A stretch of 64,000 nucleotides of DNA, taken from assembly GCA_025504975.1 (NCBI GenBank), contig JANUWI010000014.1:744001-808000 (forward strand). Reading direction: 5' to 3'. The DNA comes from Plenodomus lindquistii (taxonomy: Eukaryota; Ascomycota; Dothideomycetes; Pleosporales; Leptosphaeriaceae). Below the pieces are notes generated by a model. It ran no database searches. It was given only the letters and a program-made list of their open reading frames with translations, and was not told where the DNA came from. This document shows positions 25,290 to 35,894 of this stretch, piece after piece (positions within the stretch are counted from its first letter, which is position 1; every line of letters begins with the position of its first letter). The translations under genes were made by a program, and so were the position numbers.

Positions 25290-27634
25290 ATGCCCGTAGA
25301 AGGCGAGAATATAGCCGACCAAATATTGCAAACTTTCAACCTTCCGGATGTTGTTGGCTCGATGAGTAGCTCAAACAAGCTCATCAATCTCTTGAGAGGG
25401 CGAGTCACCCTAGCACTACGCATGCCACCCGCCAGCACCGCCACCCCTCCACTGTCTCTTTCAAACCGCAACGTGCCACATTATGTAGAAAGCATTGCGT
25501 GATCCGATATAACGGCCATGAACCTCGAAAAATCGCTAACAGTATAACAGATGGCCAAACGTGTCCTTGCTTCCCACCCAATTGATCGCCAAGGCTACCC
25601 ACGATGTGCTCCAGAAGCCATCTGTTGCGCTGCCAGCCATGTGCTATGGTCCAGACGCTGGAGACCCAAGACTACGTGAGAATGTTGCTTCCTGGCTGAC
25701 AAAATTCTATCAGCCGACTGAGCCTGTAAATATGGACCGAATCTGCATCACCGGTGGTGCTTCCCAGAATCTTGCATGTTTGCTTCAGTCCTTTACGGAT
25801 CCAGCTTATACCAGAAATGTCTGGATAGTCGCACCAGCGTACATGCTGTCTTTTCGTATCTTTGAGGATGCTGGTTTTCACAAAAAGCTACGGGCCATCC
25901 CGGAGGATGATGAAGGTATAAATATCGATTTTCTGAGAAGAGAGATTCGGAAAAGCGAGGACAAGGCCCAGTCTGAAGGTAATAATGTACCGGTAAGTCA
26001 ATTCAGTGGAGCATGCAAAGCAGGGTCGTTCAGGAAGGAGCTCTTTTCTCCACGCACCGCTACGCCACAAGGATACATTCACGGCATCTCTCACAAACGG
26101 CTCAATCGCGCCGGACTGACTGGAGATGCATCTTTGTGCTCTGTGCTATGCTGAGATGATGTTTTCCAGCGTGCTCAACAGCTGCTAAACTCTCTCTGTA
26201 GTATATTTCTACCAGCAGTTCAGGCATGTGTGGTGGGTGTGTCAAGGGGAACGAGCTCCTTCCTACGAAGTCTAGGCCCAAGAGGACTGCCCAATGTTTT
26301 GCGTTAACGGCATTAACGTTTTGTCATGAGGCTCCCGTCAATCCAACTGACGAGCAATCTAGCATCTGAAGCCCCCGAGACCATCAGACAAATCTTACAA
26401 ACATGTCATATACGCCGTGCCTACCTTCTCGAATCCAAGCTTCAAGACCATGAGCTTGAGGCGAAGAGAAGCGCTCGTCCGCTTGGCCCGGGAGTACGAT
26501 GCCCTGGTTATCACCGATGATGTCTACGACTTCCTACAATGGCCATCAAGTCTCACATCTCAAACATCTTCTATTGAAAAAGCTGCTTTGCCTCGGCTTG
26601 TGGATCTGGACAGATTTTTGGACGGCGGGGCTGAGAGGGACGGCGCAGATGGCTTCGGCAATACTGTATCAAACGGCAGTTTTTCTAAGATCTGCGGACC
26701 TGGCCTACGTACGGGCTGGTGCGAAGGCTCGACTAAGCTGTCCTATGGAGTGTCACAGACGTAAGTAATGTCTCTCTGTTCATAGCCTAGGCATATACGC
26801 TTGCGTGGCCGCTGATGGCGAGGCTTCCCCTTTCGTTGCGCTTTGAAAGTATATGCAGGTATCTTGAGTGCGGTGTAAAGGGCGTCTCATTTAGTGCTGA
26901 TGGCGCATTACATTGTCTTATTCGGGATGATAGCTAATGCGTGCACAGTGGAAGCAGCCGATCTGGTGGCTGCCCAAGCCAGCTGACAGCCTGTTTTGTG
27001 GCCGAAATCTTGGAGTCGGGAGAGCTGCAACGTTACGTGTACGACACGCTCCAGCCGGCTTATGGCAGTCGGTATCGCCGGATGGTCGAAGCCATCAACA
27101 CTCATCTGATCCCACTTGGTGTCCGCATACCGCAGTCAGATCGTGAGATTGTCGGAGGATACTTCATCTGGATGTCTCTGCCTTCACCGTTGAAGGGTGC
27201 TGTTCTTGCGCAACGTGCAAAAGAGGAAGAGAACGTCGTGGTGGCACAAGTGAGTACAAGACACAAACGAATCCCGCGTTCACATCATGGGAGTTGCTTA
27301 CAATGATGATCTTCACGTAGGGCGAGATCTTCCAAGTAAGTCTGCTCCACTAAGCTGGATTTCAATGCTCACGAACCCAGGTCCCCGGCGACACCGAGTA
27401 TCCAGGTACAGCTTTCGGCAACGACGTTAGAGTTTGCTTTGCGGTATAATCTCCGAAACCCCGTTCGTGATCAAATCACTAACGCTCTACTAGTGGGAAG
27501 ACGAAGACAAGCTGGCTGAGGGCATCGAACGTCTTGCGCAGGTGATCGGCCGCATGCTGGATGAAGATACAACTAGCGACGACAATGCACCACTGACACC
27601 GGCGACGGATGCAGAACCGAAGAGTTTCTGGTAA
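25290..27634 (+). CDS. PLP-dependent aminotransferase class I/II
   Basis: Predicted pyridoxal-phosphate aminotransferase of the Aro8/aminoadipate-like group (yeast YER152C is of this type); substrate unknown. Seven exons: 25290-25399, 25551-25992, 26363-26760, 26949-27249, 27321-27335, 27381-27443 and 27494-27634, giving 489 residues. Visible motifs are YGPDAGDPRLRENVASWL, ITGGASQNLACLLQ, IYAVPTFSNPSFKTMSL, ITDDVYDFLQW (PLP-binding Asp/Tyr) and SNGSFSKICGPGLRTGW, where the lysine of SFSK is the expected Schiff-base residue. Exon 5 is only 15 bases (GEIFQ) and joins VVVAQ to VPGDTEYPG. The first intron uses a GC donor (GCGAGT at 25400). Introns 2 (370 bases) and 3 (188 bases) are unusually long for this window. 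Joining across them gives uninterrupted family sequence, so I see no missing exon. Confidence 0.9.
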
Positions 27635-29688
27635 GCTCTCAGCAATCTAAATTGTCATGTCGGAGTATTCAGCGGCAACTTGATGTGACAAGTCATGATT
27701 GATCATGGCAATTTACCCGCTGCATGTTCACGGCGATCAAGGGGCACGCGAAGGCTATGTATGAATTGTTCATTCGGCGTAAAAGATGAAATTTACTTGT
27801 AGATCTGCGATGAGGCTCTTCTCCAGAATCCTGAACGCTTGCGATCGCTGCGCTCCGACAATGGTTTGACGCGATCTACAAGGGGATCTACAATGGAACT
27901 CATGTTTATTGAGTCACCACAGTCATGATCGCCGTTCGCCGCAGCCACCAAAACGCACTAAGAATAAGGCTTTAAGTCCTCAGATATCACGTGTATTCTC
28001 TAGGAGCAGTACAGATTAGTTCATACTAGAACTGCGTGCATTTATTATCCCCCTGCTGCTGTATAGGCTTAAGTGATATGCTAACCAGGTAAGATGGGGA
28101 CGTGATAAACACGCGTTCCTTCGTAGACTGCATTAATGTCTGAGATTGGCAAGACTGGAATAAATAGGATGCCACAACGCAGCGCGATTGGTCATTCCAA
28201 ATATGGAGGTTGTGTTAAGCATGATGGATCTGCATGGCCTATTCTCCTCATATTAAACACCCTTGTGGAGATGCGTTAATGCAAGCAAAATCCTAGCCGG
28301 CATAAAACATGTTTTACTCTTTGGATGGCGACATCACGCTCCGATTGGCACATCGCGGTCCCTTTTCGTGATAGATAAAGGGTCTTCCTGTGGGGGCGTC
28401 TTCGCAAGTCGCTTTGCGTTTGTGTTGCCTTTGTCCGCAAGGCTCGTTCACTATCGTGCACTAGCACCAAGGGGGATTCACATGTCTTTTCCAAGCCCCA
28501 AGCATCGCGGAGACTGCCTTTTATGTACGCCAGGCCGGCCGGCCGTCAGGCCTGTGGCATGGGCTTTCTGGCATTGCGATGCACGACTGGGGTGGGGCGG
28601 CGTCATGCCCAGTCCTGCACTCTTTCAACTGCTTTACCAAGGGCCAGCGGCTCGCAGTGTACCCAAAACTATCTTTAGCGGCCCGTCGCGTCGAGTTGTT
28701 CATTACTTGTGCGTGGCGTTGAAGCGCTGGCACCTGAGGGTCCATCTGGCGGTCGGCCACTGAGGGCCTGTAGATCCCTTGTTGTTTCAGGGCCGTTTCG
28801 CACGGGTGATGTCCGGAAGTGGCGCAGCCACTCACACCCTAGCTCGCCTCAGGAACAAACGCTCGCCTCGCGCAACCTCAGAACATCCTTATCCAGCCAC
28901 TGGCCCAGATCTCCATAGTGTTTCATACGCAGGTATAACGACTACGCGGGAAGCTTTTGTTGAACCCTGCTAGCAGCCATCTTAGGCAGTTTTGGGTGGG
29001 CGCGAGGGACACAAGCTTGTCACATTCCACAGCCCTTCCTCGGCACATGCTGGCACGGAATGCGGCTGGCAAACACGGCTGCAGGGCCTGCTCATGAGGC
29101 GCGAGAGAATGATGGCTGGTTGTATGGATCGAGAGAATCGGTGGAGCATGGTGGAGAAGCGGCAAACGAGCACTGGTATCACAATGGGGACGGGGGTATA
29201 AAATATCTATTCGAAGCCGGGGGAAATGAGTCGAATACAGCAGAGCGAAGAACACGCTCCCGCTATTCGAAACGTGAAACACGGAGTTTCGACAAACCTG
29301 ATTGGCGCAGCGCATACATTGTGAGTCCATTCTTGAATACACTACTTATACGCAACGACCGGCCCCTTCTGTCGCCTTCTCCCCTTCACGCAGACACACT
29401 GTCAGCCAACAGCACACACTGTGTTGCTTCAATTCCTATTGTTCTTCTTCTTCTTCATTCATTCACTATTGTTAAAGAGTTGACTCATAACATTCTTCCC
29501 ATTTCTACATCACTCTCGTTGCCAGGCAACCTACTTACCCAAGTCCCACATTCTTGCAATCTCGCAAACCAACCGCACCAGAATTTCCAAACTCGTCTTT
29601 GCAGGTCAACTGACGACTTCTCAACTAGCCTTCTTGGCCATTTCTTGAACGTATCAAAACTCAAAACTTCAATACACGAACCGCCATC
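27635..29688. other. Long intergenic region before the GH55 gene
   Basis: About 2 kb. The proximal part is AT-richer, and 28300-29000 is GC-rich with mirrored open frames on both strands (for example 28263-28763 plus) that lack any motif. The distal ~500 bases hold the likely GH55 promoter and leader with CTT-rich tracts near 29449-29458. Confidence 0.45.
29197..29205 (+). promoter_or_regulatory. Candidate TATA box of the GH55 gene
   Basis: A consensus TATAAAATA preceded by a G-run lies about 490 bases before the glucanase ATG. The stretch between contains pyrimidine-rich tracts and no long frame, which would fit a long 5' leader. Use as the promoter is inference. Confidence 0.4.
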
Positions 29689-32025
29689 ATGGTTGCCTTC
29701 AGCGCTGGAGCGCTTCTTCTGACGCTGCGCGTCTTCCTGTCCGCATCCACAACTCAAGCTGCGCCCGTCGCGCAAGCACCAGCACCTGCGCCACCTGCAG
29801 CTGGTGCATCCGGCTACTGGCTCGAAACCATCACCCGCCAGGGCAAGGCTCCCTTCAACCCGACGCCTGATTCTTATAAGGTCTTCCGCAATGTCAAAGA
29901 GCTAGGTGCCAAAGGTGACGGCGTTACCGACGACACAGATATCATCAACCAAATTATCGCTGATGGCAAGCGCTGCGGCGAGGGCTGCGACTCTTCGACT
30001 ACCACACCCGCACTCGTTTACTTCCCGGCCGGTACATACATCATCAGCAAGCCCATAATTCAGTACTACTACACACAGTTTGTTGGTGACCCATTGAACA
30101 TGCCCGTCCTCAAGGCTTCTGCAAACTTTGAGGGTATGGGTGTCATCGATGCCGATCCATACATTCCCGGCGGAGACGGTGCCAACTGGTACACCAACCA
30201 GAACAACTTCTACCGCCAGGTCCGTAACTTTGTCATCGATATATCTGCTACCAAAGCTGCTGCTGGTATCCACTGGCAGGTATCTCAAGCCACCAGTCTC
30301 CAGAACATTGTCTTCGAGATGGCTGAGGGCGAAGCCGGTGCTGAGCAGAAGGGCATCTTCCAGGACAACGGCTCCGGTGGTTTCATGACTGACCTTGTCT
30401 TCAACGGCGGCGCCATCGGTGCTTTCCTCGGTTCCCAGCAGTTCACCGTCCGCAACATGACCTTCAACAACTGCGGCACTGCCATCTTCCAGAACTGGAA
30501 CTGGGTCTTCACATATAAGAGCATTTTCATCAACAACTGCAAGGTTGGTTTGGACATGGCCAACAGCCCCTCGAACCAGACCGTCGGTTCCGTTCTCCTT
30601 CTCGACAGCAAGCTTGTCAACACTCCCATCGGCATCAACTCGTCCTTCACTGAGAACAGCATCCCCGCCACTGGTGGCACGCTCATTCTTGACAACGTCG
30701 ACTTTAGTGGCTCCGAGACTGCCGTCCAGGGCGCATCTGGTAATGTCATCCTTGCCGGTGGCAAGAAGATCGACACCTGGGCTCAGGGCAACGCTATGGC
30801 TGCTGGCGCTGAGCAAGGTCGTGTACAGGGCGATGTCAATGGTGCTCCTTCTAAGCCTGCTAGCCTTCTCGGTGAGAATGGTTGGTTCGAGCGTAGCAAG
30901 CCCCAGTATGAGACCGTCCCAGTCTCTCAGTTCGTCAGCCTCAAATCCAAGGGTGCAAAGGGTGATGGTGCCACTGACGATACGGCTGCTATTCAGGCCG
31001 CCATCGATGGTCTTACCGAAGGCCAGATCCTTCACGTCGATCACGGTGCCTACCTGATCAAGAAGACCATCGTCATCCCCGCCTCCAAGAACGTCAAGAT
31101 GGTTGGTGAGATCTACAGCATGTTTTTCATCACCGGTGAATTCTTCTCCGACATGAACGACCCCAAGCCTGGTTTCCAGGTTGGTGAGAAGAGCGGCGAT
31201 AAGGGCTCCTTCGAGATGTCCGACATCATCATCAGCACTCAGGGTCCTGCCCCAGGTGGTATCTTGATGGAGTGGAATATCAACGCTGAGAACGGTGCAG
31301 CTGGTCTCTGGGATGTTCACTTCCGTGTTGGCGGTTTCGCTGGCACCAAGCTCCAGTCCTCCAACTGCAAGAAGACTCCCGACGTTCAGCACGCTCCCAA
31401 CCCAGAATGCATTGGTTCTTTTATGCAGCTCCACATCACCAAGAGCTCCAACGGTTACTTCGAGAACGTATGGCTCTGGACCGCTGACCACGAGCTCGAC
31501 CAAGAGGACCACGCCCAGATCGACATCTACAACGGTCGTGGTATGCTGGTCGAGTCCCAGGGTCCTGTCTGGCTTGTCGGTACCGCCTCTGAGCACTCTC
31601 AGATGTCTCAGTACCAGATGTCTGGTGCTAAGGATGTCTGGTTTGGTGCCATCCAGACCGAGACTCCTTACTACCAGCCTAACCCCAACGCTGCCGTCCC
31701 CTTCACCAAGAACGATAAGTTTTTCGACCCCGACATGAGCAAACAGCCATCTGCTTGGGCTGTGCGTATTCTCGACAGCGAGAGCATCTGGAACTATGGT
31801 TCTGGTACCTACTCTTTCTTCGACAACTACGCGCAAACCTGTGTCCCGAACCAAGACTGCCAGGAGAACATGAACCAGATCGACAACTCTACCAACATCA
31901 ACATCTTTGGTCTGTCTTCCAAGGCATCGGTCAACATGATCACTCAGGGCGGCAAGGGCGTCGTCAAGGACGAGGACAACCGCTCCAACTTCTGCGCTAC
32001 ACTTGCGATCTTCGCTCAGGCATAA
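29689..32025 (+). CDS. Secreted exo-beta-1,3-glucanase, GH55 family
   Basis: Cleaves beta-1,3-glucan from chain ends; secreted, used in cell-wall turnover or in attacking glucans from other organisms. Intronless, 778 residues. A signal peptide is visible (about 1-24, ending before APVAQAPAPAPP), then an Ala/Pro linker. Two tandem right-handed beta-helix domains each open with the pectate-lyase-3 type signature: ELGAKGDGVTDDTDIINQII at about 71-90 and SKGAKGDGATDDTAAIQAAID at about 420-440. This duplicated layout is typical of GH55. Other family-like stretches are NMTFNNCGTAIFQNWNWVFTY and LWDVHFRVGGFAGT. Codon use is strongly biased to C in third positions, which suggests high expression and also produces a long antisense open frame. 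Confidence 0.95.
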   Translation: MVAFSAGALLLTLRVFLSASTTQAAPVAQAPAPAPPAAGASGYWLETITRQGKAPFNPTPDSYKVFRNVKELGAKGDGVTDDTDIINQIIADGKRCGEGCDSSTTTPALVYFPAGTYIISKPIIQYYYTQFVGDPLNMPVLKASANFEGMGVIDADPYIPGGDGANWYTNQNNFYRQVRNFVIDISATKAAAGIHWQVSQATSLQNIVFEMAEGEAGAEQKGIFQDNGSGGFMTDLVFNGGAIGAFLGSQQFTVRNMTFNNCGTAIFQNWNWVFTYKSIFINNCKVGLDMANSPSNQTVGSVLLLDSKLVNTPIGINSSFTENSIPATGGTLILDNVDFSGSETAVQGASGNVILAGGKKIDTWAQGNAMAAGAEQGRVQGDVNGAPSKPASLLGENGWFERSKPQYETVPVSQFVSLKSKGAKGDGATDDTAAIQAAIDGLTEGQILHVDHGAYLIKKTIVIPASKNVKMVGEIYSMFFITGEFFSDMNDPKPGFQVGEKSGDKGSFEMSDIIISTQGPAPGGILMEWNINAENGAAGLWDVHFRVGGFAGTKLQSSNCKKTPDVQHAPNPECIGSFMQLHITKSSNGYFENVWLWTADHELDQEDHAQIDIYNGRGMLVESQGPVWLVGTASEHSQMSQYQMSGAKDVWFGAIQTETPYYQPNPNAAVPFTKNDKFFDPDMSKQPSAWAVRILDSESIWNYGSGTYSFFDNYAQTCVPNQDCQENMNQIDNSTNINIFGLSSKASVNMITQGGKGVVKDEDNRSNFCATLAIFAQA

Positions 32026-32635
32026 GCGCGTCACCCTCCTTGTCGCTCAGAGATCCACAAAGAATCACGTGGATGTTCACACCGATCCTCGATGGATCCT
32101 CACGCTCTATACCAAACACATCTTCAGTTCTTTCCCCACCTACTGGTCTTTGTACGAAGAAGTAGTGTTGGCCATTTTATAGCATGAATATCCTTGTCTT
32201 TATCTTTACTGTTTGATCTTTCCCTGTCCATTCGAGGCAGTATTACCACTCTCGCTTAGCTACGAAAACGACTTTACTCTAGGTTGAGCATATATACCCC
32301 ATGGGCAGGCGTTTCGGTTTGGATGCAGCGCACAGTCGCGCATTCGATAGGATACACAATATGATTTGATATCTCCAATAATCTTCTTTGTGCATGCGAA
32401 AGTGATACAAATCAAAAGTGATGCCCATCATGCCCATTACAACAGCATCTGCGTTAGGTTGCGTTGATACTTGGTGTCTTCGACTTCTCACCTACCCTCG
32501 CCAAAACTCACCCCGCGTGCACAGTCCTCGGTAGAACCTTCCCCACTAATATCTCGAAGCTTGCCAGTTCTCCAAAACGCATATTTCTCCCACTCTCCCA
32601 CTCTCCCACAACACATATCTCCCACACTCGAAAGC
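32026..32635. other. Intergenic stretch, nothing recognised
   Basis: GH55 3' flank followed by the short upstream region of the Pus7 gene. Just before the Pus7 ATG there is a CTCCCA/CTCCCAC direct repeat near 32588-32620. No gene supported. Confidence 0.5.
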
Positions 32636-35138
32636 ATGTCAGACGCCTCCTCTGACACTGCGCGACCCGCAAAACGCGCACGTCTCGACGATACCGCTAC
32701 TTCTGCACCGACCGCCGTCCCCACCACGACCGCGCCCATACCCTCTGCGCCAGCGACCATTGACACGGATCTTGAGCGCGAATTGCGCGCTGGTATCACC
32801 GAATACGTATGTCCTGATAATCTGGGATTTACGGGTGTGTTGAAGCAGCGGTATACGGATTTCCTGGTCAATGAGATTGGGCTGGATGGTGAAGTTGTGC
32901 ATTTGAAAAGCATAGAGGGGAAGAGGAAGGAGGGGAAGAAGCAGAATGAGCAGAATGGGGCGTTGAAGAAGGAAGAGGTGGCTGTAGTTGAAGCTACGGG
33001 ACCTGTGACTAAGATCATCGAGGAAGGGGGTGATGAGGGAGTCAAGGATGTGAAGATTGAGCCTGTGGAGGCCGAACAACCAGCGCCGGTGGAATCAAGA
33101 CCAGAAGAGAAGAGTACCGGGAACGGAGAAATCAAGGCTGAGGACGAGGAACAGGTAAGTTACTGAACAGGCTCAGGGATTTGAGGTTGCTAACATTATG
33201 TAGCTTTCCGCAGAAGATCGCACCACGCTCCACTCGATATTCGGCGAAGACACCACCAAGTTGATTTTGATCCTCGTGCGACAAGTACGAAAGCGCGAAC
33301 ACAAGAAGGCGAAAGATTTCAAGGCTGTAATTGCACCGCCCATCAGCGATAAGGAGCAGCGCACAGAAGCCCACAAATGCCTACGCCGGATATTTCCAAA
33401 CCTGTTGGAGAGCTCAATGGAGCCGGACCAGTCGATTCGTATCAAGGCGACACCACCAGCAGAACGTGGAGGCCGGGCTAAGGGTGGTAACCAAGGGCGC
33501 AGAGACCCAGACGGGGGAAGGCAACGAGGACAGACGCGCTGGGAAGACCTTGGTGGAGACTTCCTGCATTTTACGCTCTACAAGGAGAACAAGGATACAA
33601 TGGAGGTCGTGGGTTTCTTGGGCAGCAAGCTCAACTGTGGTGCAAAGGGATTCGGTTTTGCTGGCACCAAAGACAGACGCGCATGTACTGCTCAACGAGT
33701 CTGCGTGAGGCGTCAGACTGCCGAGCGCATGCACGCTTTCAACAAGGCCCTCTTCAACGCTGCGATTGGCGACTTTGAGTACCGTAGCAACGAGCTGAAA
33801 TTGGGAGACCTCAAAGGCAACGAATTCACCATCACACTCCGCAACTGCCATTTCGAGAGCGAAGGCAGCAGCGATGCCTCCCAGCGCCTCGAGCTCGCCA
33901 ACCAAGTTGTGGGAAAAGCCATCCAGGACTTCTCAGACCACGGCTTCATAAACTACTACGGCCTCCAACGCTTCGGCTCCTTTGCCGCGAGCACCGATGC
34001 CATAGGCCGCAAGATGCTCAAAGACGACCTCGAGGGCGCAGTCGCAGACCTCCTCGCATACAACCCCGTCGCGCTCGCCGCCGCAGATGGAACCTCCACC
34101 GACTCCACAGTCCTCGTCTCCCAAGACGACCGCAACCGCGCACAAGCTCTGCACACCTGGCACACGACCGGCTCCGGCACCGCAGCCCTCGACCAACTCC
34201 CCCGGAAATTCACAGCCGAACGAAACATCATCCAACACCTCAGCAGCCGCAACTCACGAAGCGGCCAGCACGACCGCCGCACAGACTGGCAAGGCGCACT
34301 CATGACCATCCCCCGCACCCTCCGCCTCATGTACGTGCACGCCTACCAATCCCTCGTCTGGAACGTCGTCGCCGGCAAACGCTGGACCACCTACGGCGCA
34401 AAAGTCGTACAAGGCGATCTCGTCCTCGTCAACGAACACCGCAACAAACAAACCTCCACCACCACCACCACCACCGCAGCAGAAAAATCCACCCTCGACC
34501 AAGACGGCGAACTCATCATCAACCCCTCAGGCACCGAAAACGCAAACGCCGCAGAATCAGACTTTGAGCGCGCACGCCCCCTCACTGCCGCCGAAGCCGC
34601 AAGCGGCCAGTACACCATCTACGACGTTGTTCTCCCGCAGCCCGGGTTCGACGTCGAGTACCCCCGCAACGAAATCGGCGCTTTTTATACTGAATTCATG
34701 GGCTCGGAGCGCGGAGGCGGCCTGGATCCACATGATATGCGCAGATCGTGGCGTGAAGTCAGTTTGAGCGGGGGGTATAGAAAGTTTCTTGCGAGACCGT
34801 TAAGGCCGTTGGAGTTTGAGGTGCATGCTTATACCAAAGAGGATGAGCAGTTTGTTGAGACGGATTTGCAGAGGTTGGGGAGGGGGAGGGGGGTGCAGGG
34901 GAAGGAGAAGGAGGAGAAGGAGAAGGAGGAGAAGGAGAAGGAGGGTGCTGGGGGTAAGGATGGGGATGTGGATATGGTGATGGAGGAGGGGGAGGAGAAG
35001 GAGGAGCAGGGGCAGAAGATCGCGGTGGTGTTGAAAATGCAGTTGGCGAGTAGTCAGTATGCGACTATTGCTTTGAGAGAGCTTATGAAGGCTGGTGGGG
35101 TCAAGGCGTTTAAGCCGGAGTATATGGGTGGGCGGTAG
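32636..35138 (+). CDS. PUS7: tRNA pseudouridine synthase, TruD/Pus7 family
   Basis: Converts uridine to pseudouridine in tRNA and other RNAs; yeast Pus7 modifies U13 and U35 in tRNA. Two exons, 32636-33154 and 33204-35138, give 817 residues. The N-terminus has a basic KRARLDD motif that may direct nuclear import. YVCPDNLGFTGVLKQRYTDFLVNEI is the conserved family N-terminal motif. KGFGFAGTKDRRACTAQRV holds the catalytic aspartate (about residue 330). INYYGLQRFGS and YVHAYQSLVWNVV are further TruD signatures. Two low-complexity inserts are fungus-like additions: a Glu/Lys-rich stretch at about 90-175 in exon 1 and a Lys-Glu repeat near the C-terminus (34898-34945). The protein ends KAFKPEYMGGR. 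The start choice is supported by loss of coding character upstream. Confidence 0.95.
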
Positions 35139-35894
35139 AGATAGAGGACCGCTTCACCTTTGTCCTGGCTGGGTTGGTGTCGTATAGTAGACATCACATC
35201 ACACACAACACGCAGACCCATGACTGAATCACCAAAGTTCCACATTCAACCCCCCTTTCCAATTCAATATACTCTTTATATTCCCACCGCAACGGCTATA
35301 TATACAATGCATCCAGCCGCTTCCTATCGCCTCTTCTCAATCCCAACCCGGACGTCCATGCAACCCGCTCATATATGATAGATAAGACGATACTCAAACA
35401 CATACATACCAGAACCCTCATTTTCTTCTCTCCCAATAGAAAAAAAAACGAACGCAATCCTCATTACCACATCAATCCATCAACTTCGTTACCCACAAAA
35501 CGGAGGCGGGGAAAAAAAGGAGAGTAAGAATATAGATATGCAGCACTATGCTCGCCCATTCTCAAAGTGCGCAGTAAGGAAATAGACAAAAGGAGACGAC
35601 AAGACATTATGCAACCAAGGAGTTCTGAACCGGCAGAGAGAACCTTGGTAGAGTGGGTGTTGATGCGTGTCGGTGTTTGCTGTGTCGTGGTGTTTGTGTG
35701 ACTTTGTCGTTGTTTTTGGCGAGTGCGGCGATTGTGTATGCCGCTAATGTCATGCTAATTTGATTTTAATCGACCTTCGATTGTGAGACTGCAAGCGATG
35801 CTACGAGGCATTCCCTGGACTGAGACGATAAGTATATGCGAAAAAGGGAATCTGGGCTGTCCGATCTAACCCAAATGGCCGTGCGTGTGATGGT
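35139..35894. other. Convergent 3' intergenic region
   Basis: Between the convergent ends of PUS7 and the PHD-finger gene; rich in A-runs and pyrimidine tracts (for example near 35440-35450), consistent with 3' untranslated regions. No gene recognised. Confidence 0.5.

Noticed and set aside
28263..28763. 166-codon open frame on plus
   Set aside because: GC-rich with overlapping open frames on the other strand, no domain and no coding-like composition.
8908..32025. Secondary-metabolite or carbohydrate-degradation gene cluster
   Set aside because: Sulfatase, aminotransferase and GH55 are separated by housekeeping genes (UCH, LHS1, sideroflexin), and no backbone enzyme (PKS, NRPS, terpene synthase) is present.
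29902..32034. 710-codon open frame antisense to the GH55 gene
   Set aside because: It mirrors the glucanase exactly. The sense gene avoids codons whose reverse complement is a stop because of its C-biased third positions. The antisense protein shows no domain.
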